NCBI RefSeq assembly: GCF_003075035.1 | Contig: NZ_QCZE01000001.1 | Span: 1,052,602 to 1,116,601 of the forward strand | Length of the DNA stretch: 64,000 nt | Origin: Zobellella maritima | GTDB lineage: Bacteria > Pseudomonadota > Gammaproteobacteria > Enterobacterales > Aeromonadaceae | Direction of reading: 5' to 3' | In this document: positions 20,341 through 29,085 of the stretch, one piece after another | Numbering within the stretch: position 1 is the stretch's first letter | Layout: every line of letters begins with the position of its first letter | Translations under genes and position numbers: made by a program | The notes under the pieces: model-generated | Told to the model about the DNA's origin: nothing | Seen by the model: only the letters and a program-made list of their open reading frames with translations | Database searches by the model: none

Positions 20341-20378
20341 GGTTGTATCAATGTTCTCTTTATTGCAAGGTGAGGATT

Positions 20379-21404
20379 ATGAAACGTATATGGATATCCC
20401 TGTTTGCCGCCGCCGGTCTCTTTCATGGCCAGGCAACCGCCGCTACCACCATGCGGGTGGCTACCTGGCTTTCGCCTACCAGTGAAATGAATGCCACCGT
20501 GCTGCCCACCTGGGGTAAGTGGATCGAAGAAGCCACCGAGGGGCGAGTCAAGCTCAAGCTTGAACACGATCTGGGAGCACCCCAGAGCATGATTGATTTA
20601 GTTCAGGATGGGGCGGTTGATGCATCATGGGCGTATCACGGATACTTCCCAGGTCGTTTCAAGCTGACCAGCATCGCCGAACTGCCCAACCTGGGTGCCG
20701 GTGCAGAGGCCGCTTCCATCGCCCACTGGCGCATTCATCAGAAGTACCTGGCCAAGGCCAACGAGCATGGTGGTGTTGTGGTAGCCGGCCTGTTCACCCA
20801 TGGTCCCGGAGAAATCCACACCCGTGAACCACTTGCCAGCCTCGCAGATCTGCAGGGCAAGAAGATCCGCATCGGGGGGGGCGTACAGAACACCATCGGC
20901 CAGCAGCTGGGCATCACAGGTGTCGCCGCCCCCACCACCAAGGTCTACGAAATGCTCACCCAGGGCGTGGTGGACGGGGTGTTCAACCCTATGAATACCA
21001 AGCGCAGCATGCGCTTCAAGGAAGTGGCGCCCTACACCCTGAAAATGCCCCACGGCCTGTACCTCGGCAGCTTCGGCATCTTTATCGGTGAAGATTTCTT
21101 CGACCGCATCTCAGAACAAGACCGGGAGGCCATCATGGCTGTGTCCGGTGAGAAGCTCTCGGCCATGACCGCCCGCGCCTGGGTGCAGGCCGATCAGGAA
21201 GCCGAACAGGATGCTCTGGCATACGGCAATACCATTACCCCGGCCAGCGAGCAGGATGTGCAGTTATTTGCCGAGCTGACCCAGAGCATTGAACAGGACT
21301 GGCTGAAGGACGTAGCCGACCGCCACATAGATGCCGAGCAGGCCCTGACCGAATTCCGTCAGATAGCCCGTGACTATCAGGCACAGCAGGACGCCCAAGG
21401 ATAA
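20379..21404 (+). CDS. TRAP transporter substrate-binding protein (DctP family)
   Basis: 341 residues from the ATG at 20379 (ribosome-binding site GGTGAGGA); the frame extends further upstream but without a signal peptide. Residues 1-21 form a signal peptide ending QATA, so the protein is periplasmic. Mature features typical of DctP receptors are GKKIRIGGGVQNT, with the Arg that usually clamps the substrate carboxylate, and KVYEMLTQGVVDGVFNP. Substrates of the family are organic acids; some members bind aromatic acids. The link to phenylacetate or an acylated precursor comes only from the neighbouring acylase and paa genes. Confidence 0.9.
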   Translation: MKRIWISLFAAAGLFHGQATAATTMRVATWLSPTSEMNATVLPTWGKWIEEATEGRVKLKLEHDLGAPQSMIDLVQDGAVDASWAYHGYFPGRFKLTSIAELPNLGAGAEAASIAHWRIHQKYLAKANEHGGVVVAGLFTHGPGEIHTREPLASLADLQGKKIRIGGGVQNTIGQQLGITGVAAPTTKVYEMLTQGVVDGVFNPMNTKRSMRFKEVAPYTLKMPHGLYLGSFGIFIGEDFFDRISEQDREAIMAVSGEKLSAMTARAWVQADQEAEQDALAYGNTITPASEQDVQLFAELTQSIEQDWLKDVADRHIDAEQALTEFRQIARDYQAQQDAQG

Positions 21405-21408
21405 CGCC

Positions 21409-21948
21409 ATGATTGCCCATGTTTCCCGAATCTGGTGCGACAGCGCAGCCGCCATAAAGCGGATGCTCAACCTGCTTGCCGGCCTGATGCTGTTACTGAT
21501 GATGCTGATCACCGCCGTCGATGTGGTGGGTCGTTACCTGTTCAACCAGCCTCTAATGGGCGGCGCCGAGCTGATCGAAATCATGCTGGCCGCCTCCATC
21601 TTCCTGATCCTGCCCACCATTACCTGGCACAACGAGCATGTGTCGGTGGATCTGGTCGAGCCCTGGCTGCCCCGCTGGCTGCGAGCCGCACGGGACCGCT
21701 TATGCCACCTGTTTATGACAGCCGGCTGTGCCTATATGGCCATGACGGTGTGGAAGCTGGCCGACCGGGCCGCCCGTTACCACTCGGTGAGTGAGTACCT
21801 GGCCATTCCCAGCGCCTGGGCCATGTACCTGATCGGCGTCAGCCTGTGGCTGACCGCCCTCACCTTTCTGGTGATGTCGCTGCTAGGCAAGCCCGATGCC
21901 ACAAGCTCATCCGTGACCGACCCCGCCCAGGAGGCGCCTGCCTTATGA
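21409..21948 (+). CDS. TRAP transporter small permease (DctQ family)
   Basis: 179 residues with four membrane helices and the family signature VVGRYLFNQPLMGGAELIEIMLA (about residues 39-61). The ATG at 21409 is 4 bases after the receptor gene and has AAGGA upstream. It forms the membrane complex with the large subunit and its stop overlaps that gene's start (ATGA). Confidence 0.93.
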   Translation: MIAHVSRIWCDSAAAIKRMLNLLAGLMLLLMMLITAVDVVGRYLFNQPLMGGAELIEIMLAASIFLILPTITWHNEHVSVDLVEPWLPRWLRAARDRLCHLFMTAGCAYMAMTVWKLADRAARYHSVSEYLAIPSAWAMYLIGVSLWLTALTFLVMSLLGKPDATSSSVTDPAQEAPAL

Positions 21949-23246
21949 TGGAATCCCTGCTTGGCTTCGGCATCTTGCTGTTGCTGATTTTTCTGCGCGT
22001 CCCCATCGCCTTTGCCATGGCCGCCGTGGGCGTGGTGGGCTATGCGGCCCTGATGGACTTCAACTTCAATGCCGCCCTGTCGATCAGCGCCCGCCGGCTG
22101 CTGGATACCGCCCAGGATTACGGCCTGAGCGTGATCCCGCTGTTTATCCTGATGGGCAACCTGATCAGCCGATCCGGCCTGTCCAACGAGCTGTTCAAGG
22201 CATCCCACGCACTGATCGGTCACCGCAAGGGCGGCATGGCCATGGCGGCGATCACCGCCTGCGGCGGTTTTTCCGCCATCTGCGGCTCCAGCCTGGCCAC
22301 CGCTGCCACCATGTCACGGGTGGCCATCCCGCCGATGCGCAGATACGGTTATGCCGACAGCCTGGCGGCAGCCGCCATCGCCGCCGGCGGTACCCTGGGC
22401 ATTCTGATCCCGCCCAGTGTCGCGTTGATCATCTATGGCATACTCACCGAGCAGAGCATCCGTGATCTGTTCGCCGCCGGTTTCATTCCCGGCGTGCTGG
22501 GCATGCTGCTCTACCTGGGTGCCGTACGCTGGGTAGTGTGGCGCAACCCCAAGGCGGGCCCTCCCGGCGAGGCCATGAGCCGCGCCGAAAAATGGCAGGC
22601 GTTCAAGGGCGTGGGCGGTATCCTCGGTCTGTTCACCCTGGTCATGGGCGGTATCTACCTGGGCGTGTTCACCCCCACCGAGGCCGCCGGCATCGGCGCC
22701 GTCGGCTCCCTGGCCATCGCCATCAAGCGCCGCTGTCTAAGCCTGACAGAACTAAAGGAAGTGCTGATAGAAACCGCCCGCACCTCAGCCATGCTGTTCT
22801 GCGTGGTGATCGGTGCCCTGATCTTCTCCAATTTTATCAACCGGGCCGGCCTGCCCGATCATCTGGTGGAGCTGATCACCGGCTTCTCGCTGTCACCCAT
22901 GATGGTGCTGCTGATGATCATCGCCATCTACCTGGTGCTGGGAGCCGTATTCGAGAGCATGTCGATGATGCTGCTCACTGTGCCGGTATTCTTTCCCGTG
23001 GTACACAGCCTGGGCATGGATCCCATCTGGTTCGGCATTGTCGTGGTGGTGGCCACCGAGATTAGCCTGATCACCCCGCCGGTGGGCATGAATGTGTTCG
23101 TGCTAACCGGCATGGTCAAGGATCTGAACAGTGCCACCGTGTTCCGCGGCGTTACCCCCTTCTGGTGCGCCGACATAGTACGCCTGGCCCTGCTGATCAT
23201 GCTGCCGGCCCTCACCCTCTGGCTGCCGGAACTATTGTACCGCTAA
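21945..23246 (+). CDS. TRAP transporter large permease (DctM family)
   Basis: 433 residues with about 12 hydrophobic segments. Family motifs are GNLISRSGLSNELF, GGFSAICGSSLATAATM and GGTLGILIPPSVALIIYG, which lines the transport path. It is driven by the Na+ gradient and works with DctP and DctQ. The start is the ATG overlapping the dctQ stop. It ends 79 bases before the acylase gene, with no terminator between, so the four genes may be cotranscribed. Confidence 0.94.
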   Translation: MMESLLGFGILLLLIFLRVPIAFAMAAVGVVGYAALMDFNFNAALSISARRLLDTAQDYGLSVIPLFILMGNLISRSGLSNELFKASHALIGHRKGGMAMAAITACGGFSAICGSSLATAATMSRVAIPPMRRYGYADSLAAAAIAAGGTLGILIPPSVALIIYGILTEQSIRDLFAAGFIPGVLGMLLYLGAVRWVVWRNPKAGPPGEAMSRAEKWQAFKGVGGILGLFTLVMGGIYLGVFTPTEAAGIGAVGSLAIAIKRRCLSLTELKEVLIETARTSAMLFCVVIGALIFSNFINRAGLPDHLVELITGFSLSPMMVLLMIIAIYLVLGAVFESMSMMLLTVPVFFPVVHSLGMDPIWFGIVVVVATEISLITPPVGMNVFVLTGMVKDLNSATVFRGVTPFWCADIVRLALLIMLPALTLWLPELLYR

Positions 23247-23325
23247 CCGCTTTCCCGGGCCGGCCTTCCCGGCCCGTTTTACACCCCAACCTTCAACTTC
23301 ATTAGCAAACCTGTAAGGGATTACC

Positions 23326-25779
23326 ATGTCTAATAAACCCGTTTTTCTGATGAACGCACTGGCCGGCCTTTCTCTGCTCGCCGGCTGCACCACACTGCCC
23401 GACGCAGAGCAGATCACCATCAAGCGTGACCAGCACGGCACCCCCCATATCTATGCCGACACCACCTATGGCCTGTTTTATGGCTACGGTTACGCCATTG
23501 CCCAGGATCGACTGTTCCAGCTGGAGATGGCCCGCCGCAGTGCCCAGGGCCGGGTGGCCGAGGTACTGGGCGAGGCGTTTCTGCCACTGGACATCAAGGT
23601 GCGCCAACACTACAACCCCCACGCTATTCGGGCCCAGCTGGATGCCCTGCCCGCCGCCGACCGGGATATCCTCAGTGGCTATGCCGCCGGCCTCAATCAG
23701 TGGCAGGCCAAAGTGCAACAAGATTCCGGCACCCTGATGCCCAAACAGTTTATCGACTACGGCTTTACCCCCGCGCCCTGGGACGAGTTTGATGTGGCCA
23801 TGCTGTTTATCGGCTCCATGATCAACCGCTTTGGCGACTACAATACCGAACTGGAAAACCAGCAGCTACTGGCGGCGCTGGAACAGCAACATGGCCGGCC
23901 ACAGGCACGGCAGCTGTTCGACACCCTCTTGCCCTACCTGAGTAAAGAGGCACCCGATACCATAACCGACGGCGACTGGTCTCCTGCCGGCCGCCAGGCC
24001 GTGGAGCGCCGGCTGACCGCCGGACTGACGTCCACTGCCCGGCAGGATGAAAGCCCGCTGCTGGCCATGCATACCCCGGGAGCGGGTCGGCACGGCACTC
24101 TGGACTGGGAAGGGTTTAACGAAGCGCCGTTCAGCAATATTCTGGTGCTGGGCAAGGACAAGACCCGGGACGCCAGCGCCGTGCTGATCAACGGCCCCCA
24201 ATTCGGCTTCTATCAGCCCGCCTATACCTATTCCGTGGGCCTGCACGGTGCCGGTTATGACGTAGTTGGCAACTCCCCCACCGGCTATGCCATGGTGGAA
24301 TTCGGCCACAATGGCCATATCAGCTGGGGCAGTACCTGGGGCGCCGGCGACAACGTGGACTTGTTCCGGCTGACCCTGAACCCGGACAACCCGGAGCAGT
24401 ATCTGCACAAGGGCAAATACCTGCCGCTGGAGAAAGAGCAGCAAACCATCAAGGTGAAGGGCGAACCGGACAGCCAAATCACCCTGTACCGTTCCGTATA
24501 CGGCCCGGTGGTGGAATACAAGCCCGAGGACGGCGTGGCCTACGCCAAACAGCGGGGCTGGGCCGGCAAGGAGGTATCCACCCTGATGGCCTGGAACAAG
24601 GTCAGCAAGGCGAAAAATCATCAGCAATGGCAGGAGCAGGTGGCGCACAGCGCCATCAACGTCAACTGGTATTATGCAGATCGGGACGGCAACATCGGTT
24701 ATGCCCTGGGGGGCCATTATCCGGTGCGCCACCCGGGACAGGACGGCCGCCTGCCCACCCCGGGAGACGGCAGCGCCGACTGGCTGGGGCTGTATCCGTT
24801 TGATACCAACCCTCAGGTGTACAACCCCTCCAGCGGTTATATCGCCAACTGGAACAACCGTCCGGCTGACGGTTTCCCCAACCCGGATCAGTGGTGGTAC
24901 AGCTGGAACACCATCGACAGAGTGCTGGAAATCAACAGCCGGGTAGAGGCCGTGGATCGGCTGACGCCGGAACAGGCCTGGGATCTGATGATGGAAGCCT
25001 CGCTGGCCGACCCCAATGCCCGCTTCTTCCTGCCCCGACTGATAGAGCTGGCCGCCGGTAGTGCCGAACCGCGCCTGCGCCAGGCCGCCCACCTGCTGGC
25101 CGACTGGGATTACCTGAACCGGGATGAAGACCAGGATGGCCGTTACGATCATGCCGGCTCCACCCTGTTCCGAGCCTGGCTGGCGGCGCTGCTGAAAGAC
25201 ACCTACCGGCCCCTGCTGTCCGATGCCCACCAACCCTGGTATACCGCCACCGGTTACGGCAACCCCGAAGGCGTGGTGGCCAACGGCTACAACATCAGCA
25301 CCGGCACCAAGGCGCTGGGCGCCTGGCTCAACCGCAGCCTGGTGAAAACTGATCTGCTTTCCGGACGCGATGACGACGCTGTGCAACTCAACGCCCTGAA
25401 ACAGGCCATCGACAGCCTGAGTCAGAAATACGGCCCCGACAGCAGCCAGTGGCTGGGCCAGGTCGATGTGCTGGAATTCGGCCACAAGAACTACATCGGT
25501 GTGCCCCAGGCCAACCCGGACGAGGCGGTGCGTACCCCCATCGCCATGAACCGGGGCACCGAAAACAACATGACAGTGTTCAATGGCAGCGAGGTCAAGG
25601 CCTATGAAGTGGCGGCCCCGGGCCAGTCCGGCTTTATCGCACCGGACGGCACGCCGTCTCCCCACTACCGGGATCAGCTGGATGACTTTATCGAGTTCCG
25701 CCTGAAGCCGGTGTGGCTTGACCGGGAAGAGGTGGCTGCCGCCAGCCAGAGCGATACCATGCTGACGATTGAACGTTAA
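23326..25779 (+). CDS. Penicillin G acylase-like lipoprotein (N-terminal nucleophile amidohydrolase)
   Basis: 817 residues. Lipoprotein signal peptide with lipobox LAGC (Cys21) and Thr at +2, suggesting anchoring in the outer membrane facing the periplasm. It is remembered as close to E. coli penicillin G acylase over most of its length. The predicted self-cleavage site precedes Ser270 (APF/SNILVLGK), the catalytic beta-chain Ser1. Matching pocket residues are SMINRF in the alpha chain (PGA Met142, Arg145, Phe146) and, in beta numbering, Gln23, Phe24, Phe57 and Ser67. The oxyanion Asn241 lies in YIANWNN. Beta-69 is Trp where PGA has Ala. Expected reaction: hydrolysis of N-phenylacetyl amides, releasing phenylacetate. 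Acyl-homoserine-lactone acylase activity is an alternative. Confidence 0.88.
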   Translation: MSNKPVFLMNALAGLSLLAGCTTLPDAEQITIKRDQHGTPHIYADTTYGLFYGYGYAIAQDRLFQLEMARRSAQGRVAEVLGEAFLPLDIKVRQHYNPHAIRAQLDALPAADRDILSGYAAGLNQWQAKVQQDSGTLMPKQFIDYGFTPAPWDEFDVAMLFIGSMINRFGDYNTELENQQLLAALEQQHGRPQARQLFDTLLPYLSKEAPDTITDGDWSPAGRQAVERRLTAGLTSTARQDESPLLAMHTPGAGRHGTLDWEGFNEAPFSNILVLGKDKTRDASAVLINGPQFGFYQPAYTYSVGLHGAGYDVVGNSPTGYAMVEFGHNGHISWGSTWGAGDNVDLFRLTLNPDNPEQYLHKGKYLPLEKEQQTIKVKGEPDSQITLYRSVYGPVVEYKPEDGVAYAKQRGWAGKEVSTLMAWNKVSKAKNHQQWQEQVAHSAINVNWYYADRDGNIGYALGGHYPVRHPGQDGRLPTPGDGSADWLGLYPFDTNPQVYNPSSGYIANWNNRPADGFPNPDQWWYSWNTIDRVLEINSRVEAVDRLTPEQAWDLMMEASLADPNARFFLPRLIELAAGSAEPRLRQAAHLLADWDYLNRDEDQDGRYDHAGSTLFRAWLAALLKDTYRPLLSDAHQPWYTATGYGNPEGVVANGYNISTGTKALGAWLNRSLVKTDLLSGRDDDAVQLNALKQAIDSLSQKYGPDSSQWLGQVDVLEFGHKNYIGVPQANPDEAVRTPIAMNRGTENNMTVFNGSEVKAYEVAAPGQSGFIAPDGTPSPHYRDQLDDFIEFRLKPVWLDREEVAAASQSDTMLTIER

Positions 25780-25792
25780 AAAGCAGCACCAT

Positions 25793-25830
25793 AACAACAA
25801 ACAGCGGGCCTATGCCCGCTCTTTGTTGTT
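25793..25830. terminator. Bidirectional terminator between the acylase gene and paaY
   Basis: A 16-base-pair stem with one internal mismatch (AACAACAAA-c-AGCGGGC / GCCCGCT-c-TTTGTTGTT), loop CTAT. It lies between convergent genes and carries a T-rich arm on both strands. Confidence 0.85.
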
Positions 25831-25858
25831 TCGTCCTGTACCTGTTTACGCTCGGCCT

Positions 25859-26455
25859 TTACGCCTTGTATTTAGGCAGGTAGTCCGCATCCTGGAACAG
25901 GCGTTTTCGATCCGGTTCCACCTCCTTGAGCGGATTGACCAGATGCATGCTGTCCAGGCAACGTCGGGTCAGGTCGATGTAGGTCTGGGTGCCCTGGCGC
26001 TTCCATTCAATCTCATCCGGGCGCAGCTCGCGCAACACCCGGGCCGGGGTACCGGCCACCAGTACCCGGGGAGGAATTTGCATCTCGGCCTTGACGAAGG
26101 AGTGGGCGGCGACAAAGCTGAACTCCCCCACCCGGGCACCGTCCATCACCACCGCATTCATGCCCACCAGGGCATGCTCCCCCACCTCGCAGCCGTGCAG
26201 TATGGCGCCATGCCCAACATGACCCCAGGGGCGGACCAGGGTGTCGGCCTCGGGAAACCCATGCATTACGCAGTTGTCCTGCACATTGGCGTTTTCCATT
26301 ACATGAATGCGGCCAAAATCGCCCCGCAACGAGGCCAGCGGTCCTATATAACAGCCATGCTCGACAATGACATCGCCGATCAGCACGGCGGTGGGGTGTA
26401 CATAGGCCCCCTCTTCCACCACGGGACGGATGCCGTCTATTTCATAGCAGTGCAT
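25859..26455 (-). CDS. paaY: Phenylacetate degradation protein PaaY (hexapeptide-repeat thioesterase)
   Basis: 198 residues of left-handed beta-helix with hexapeptide repeats (VHPTAVLIGDVIVEHGCYIG and onward) and the gamma-class carbonic-anhydrase-type His ligands in NCVMHGF and HVGHGAILHGC. PaaY is known as a thioesterase that removes dead-end hydroxylated CoA adducts and so keeps the Paa pathway running. It starts MHCYEIDGIRPVV. Usually it follows paaX directly; here 276 bases containing a dispersed repeat separate them. Confidence 0.92.
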   Translation of the reverse strand: MHCYEIDGIRPVVEEGAYVHPTAVLIGDVIVEHGCYIGPLASLRGDFGRIHVMENANVQDNCVMHGFPEADTLVRPWGHVGHGAILHGCEVGEHALVGMNAVVMDGARVGEFSFVAAHSFVKAEMQIPPRVLVAGTPARVLRELRPDEIEWKRQGTQTYIDLTRRCLDSMHLVNPLKEVEPDRKRLFQDADYLPKYKA

Positions 26456-26731
26456 CGTGTTACTCCATTAATAAAGATCTGATCGTTTTGTGAACTCGAG
26501 TACAGAGGCAACACAGCCGCCTCTTCTCACGCACCGAGCTGTCTGTCGACGAGGCCCCTCCTTGGCATCAGGGAGGATAAAGGCCGCAGCTCCATCGACC
26601 CTCCGCGCCAGGGATGGCGGGTGGAGCCCCCCTGGATGGGTTCACGGCGTGTCGGGGAAGCTGGCCGTTTGTCCAACCTCTGTTCAGAGCAAACAAACAG
26701 TTCAGTTGCTCAATCTGTTTGGTAGAAACGG
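26456..26731. other. paaX-paaY intergenic region occupied by a dispersed repeat
   Basis: No gene is visible. The half nearest paaX (26623-26729) is copy B of the ~100-base repeat. The rest shows no recognisable promoter or terminator. Confidence 0.6.
26623..26729 (+). repeat. Dispersed ~100-base intergenic repeat, copy B
   Basis: Matches copy A (19760-19859) over most of its length, with shared blocks CACGGCGTGTCGG, TTTGTCC.ACCT, TCAGAGC and CAATCTGTTTG. It ends two bases before the paaX stop codon. Read in the paaX direction it begins TACCAAACAGATT, exactly as copy C does at the end of dsbB. Confidence 0.75.
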
Positions 26732-27652
26732 TTATCGCCTCAAGCCACCAAAACGCCGGTAAAAGCCGGCATCGGCAGGAGGCAGCGGTCCTTCCGCCGT
26801 ACGTCCCTTGTGCCAGAGATATTCCTCAGCCGCCTGATAAAGCAGGTTGTAGATATTGGCACACAGGGTCTGGGCCGCCAGGCCCGGCCAGCCCCTGGGC
26901 AACAGCGCCATCGGCAGGTGCGGGTCGCGCAACTGCACCCGACGGTAATGATGAATAAGCAGGGTGCGCAGCTGAAAGGCTTGCCCGGGATCCAGCTCCT
27001 TGCTGTCTTCCAGCAACGGCAGCAAGGGACGGTACAGTGCCAGGAATTCCTCATAACGCCGGCTGATGTCATCCAGTGGCCAGTTGACGCTGACCATGCG
27101 AGGCAAGGGCGGTGGCGACCCCAGATCCAGGGTACTGGCCTGAAACACCACCACCTGATCGCCCATGTCCAGTTCACGCAGCAGCTGCCGCAACTTGCCC
27201 TGATCCAGCCCCGGATACGCCATCAGGTTGGGCGCAATGCTGGCGCACCCCAGCCACTCCAGCTCTTTTTTCAGTTGTGTCTTGGCTTCCAGCTCTAACG
27301 AACTCAGCAGCACCAGATCCCACTGGCCGTCCCAGGCTTTCTGCCCCATGTCATAGATACGGGTTTCGGCCTGCTGGAAACGGTGTGCGCTGCGCTCGGT
27401 CACCCGATAGAAGCTCAACCGACCGATACGTTCCGAGCTCAGCCATTCGTCTTTAGCCAAACGAAATACCGAGGTGCGTACGAAGCGTTCGTTGAAGCCG
27501 AAATCGGTCAGCATTTCTATCAGGCTGGCCAGGCTGATACAGCCTCCGCGATGGGCGACGCTGTCGCCGAAAATGGTCATGATCAGTGAAGTACCACTGA
27601 CGGTTTCGTAATCGAGGGCCTGCAGAATATACGCGTTTAGTCGGGAGTCCAT
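26732..27652 (-). CDS. paaX: Phenylacetic acid degradation repressor PaaX
   Basis: 306 residues. The N-terminal winged-helix DNA-binding region (LIMTIFGDSVAHRGGCISLASLI, then VRTSVFRLAKDEWL) is characteristic of PaaX. The family represses paa promoters and is released by phenylacetyl-CoA, the product of PaaK. It follows paaK on the same strand beyond a strong hairpin, so it is probably transcribed separately or by readthrough. Confidence 0.95.
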   Translation of the reverse strand: MDSRLNAYILQALDYETVSGTSLIMTIFGDSVAHRGGCISLASLIEMLTDFGFNERFVRTSVFRLAKDEWLSSERIGRLSFYRVTERSAHRFQQAETRIYDMGQKAWDGQWDLVLLSSLELEAKTQLKKELEWLGCASIAPNLMAYPGLDQGKLRQLLRELDMGDQVVVFQASTLDLGSPPPLPRMVSVNWPLDDISRRYEEFLALYRPLLPLLEDSKELDPGQAFQLRTLLIHHYRRVQLRDPHLPMALLPRGWPGLAAQTLCANIYNLLYQAAEEYLWHKGRTAEGPLPPADAGFYRRFGGLRR

Positions 27653-27733
27653 GACGTGTTAATTACCAGATGATGTGAGTGTTCGGCTTGGTAGAACCAG
27701 CATTACACCCCGGTTAAACGACCGGCATCAAGC

Positions 27734-27759
27734 AAAAAGTGGCGTTTCCGCCACTTTTT
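27734..27759 (-). terminator. Terminator after the paaABCDEFGHIJK operon
   Basis: Perfect 11-base-pair stem AAAAAGTGGCG / CGCCACTTTTT with a 4-base loop, 12 bases beyond the paaK stop. It separates the catabolic genes from paaX. Confidence 0.88.
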
Positions 27760-27770
27760 CCTCAGTCCTT

Positions 27771-29060
27771 TCAGGCACTTTTGCGCAGATCAACCACCCG
27801 TACCGCCTTGCCTTCGGAGCGGGGCAATTGGCCTTCTGCCACTATGCTGATCTGGGTGGAAATACCGATCATCGCCTTGATGCGGTGCTTGATATGTTGT
27901 TCAAGCGAGCGCAGATCGGCATTGGCGTGATCATTGCGCAACTCCACCTTGACCCGCAGCGAGTCCAGATGACCGTGACGACTCACTTCCAGCTGATAAT
28001 GAGGCGTCAGCTGGGGAAACTGGAACAGCTGCTCTTCCACCTGACTCGGGAACACGTTCACGCCGCGGATGATCAGCATGTCGTCGCTGCGACCGGTGAT
28101 CTTGTCCATGCGCCGCATGGTGCGGGCCGAGCCCGGCAGCAGGCGGGTCAGATCCCGGGTGCGGTAGCGGATCACCGGCATGCCTTCCTTGGTGATGGTG
28201 GTGAATACCAGCTCGCCCAGCTCGCCATCGGCCTCGACGTCACCGCTATGGGCATCGATTATCTCTGGATAGAAGTGATCCTCCCAGATGGTGGGGCCAT
28301 CCTTGCTTTCAAGACACTCCATGGCCACGCCCGGCCCCATGACTTCCGACAGGCCGTAGATATCCAGAGCATCTATCCCTAAGCGCTGCTCTATCTCGCT
28401 GCGCATGGCGTTGGTCCAGGGTTCGGCACCGAACACGCCCACCCGCAGGGAACACTTGCTGGCGTCGCCCATCTGCTTTTCCAGCTCGTCGATGATGTTC
28501 AGGCAATAGGAGGGGGTCACCATAATGCCGTCGGGCTGGAAGTCCTGGATCAGCTGGGCCTGCTTCTCGGTCTGGCCGCCGGACATGGGGATAACCGCCG
28601 CACCCAGGCGCTCGGCACCATAGTGGGCACCCATACCGCCGGTGAACAGGCCGTATCCATAGGAAATATGGATCTTGTCCTTGTTGCTCAGGCCGCCGGC
28701 ACGCAGGGAGCGTGCCACCACATCGGCCCAGATATCGATGTCCTTCTGGGTGTAACCCACCACGGTCGGCTTGCCGGTGGTACCGGACGAAGCGTGCAGC
28801 CGCACTATCTGGTCCATGGGCACGGCAAACAGGCCGAAGGGGTAGTTGTCGCGCAGATCCTGCTTGGTGGTGAACGGAAACTTGTTCAGATCCTCCAGTG
28901 TCTTGCAATCGGACGGGTGCACGCCGGCCTCGTCAAACTTGCGCTTGTACATGGGTACATTTTCATAGGCGTGGTACAGGGTCTTCTGCAGCCGCGCCAG
29001 TTGCAGCGAGCGCAGTTCGTCAATAGACGCAGTTTCGATATGATCCAGTTGAGTTGTCAT
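27771..29060 (-). CDS. paaK: Phenylacetate-CoA ligase
   Basis: 429 residues, an AMP-forming ligase that activates phenylacetate to phenylacetyl-CoA, the first cytoplasmic step. The nucleotide-binding loop SSGTTGKPT is at 91-99, with later motifs YGLSEVMGPG and YRTRDLTRLLPG. It is the last gene of the paaA-K operon and precedes a terminator. The gap to paaJ is 25 bases. Confidence 0.97.
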   Translation of the reverse strand: MTTQLDHIETASIDELRSLQLARLQKTLYHAYENVPMYKRKFDEAGVHPSDCKTLEDLNKFPFTTKQDLRDNYPFGLFAVPMDQIVRLHASSGTTGKPTVVGYTQKDIDIWADVVARSLRAGGLSNKDKIHISYGYGLFTGGMGAHYGAERLGAAVIPMSGGQTEKQAQLIQDFQPDGIMVTPSYCLNIIDELEKQMGDASKCSLRVGVFGAEPWTNAMRSEIEQRLGIDALDIYGLSEVMGPGVAMECLESKDGPTIWEDHFYPEIIDAHSGDVEADGELGELVFTTITKEGMPVIRYRTRDLTRLLPGSARTMRRMDKITGRSDDMLIIRGVNVFPSQVEEQLFQFPQLTPHYQLEVSRHGHLDSLRVKVELRNDHANADLRSLEQHIKHRIKAMIGISTQISIVAEGQLPRSEGKAVRVVDLRKSA

Positions 29061-29085
29061 GAGTGCCTCCTCCCTTTGGCTTGAT

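Larger units (their letters stand above)
19633..20378. other. Gene-poor region between the tRNA array and the TRAP operon
   Basis: About 750 bases without a convincing gene. It contains copies of all three dispersed repeats of this window (19708, 19760, 19952) and a 9-base inverted repeat CCTTGGTAT/ATACCAAGG (19724-19753). A 70-codon open frame at 19959-20171 (starting MAGQYACCSG, ending RLQGMVKYSL) begins within the 46-base repeat. It has no good ribosome-binding site and no recognised family, so it is probably not a gene or is a remnant. Confidence 0.6.
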
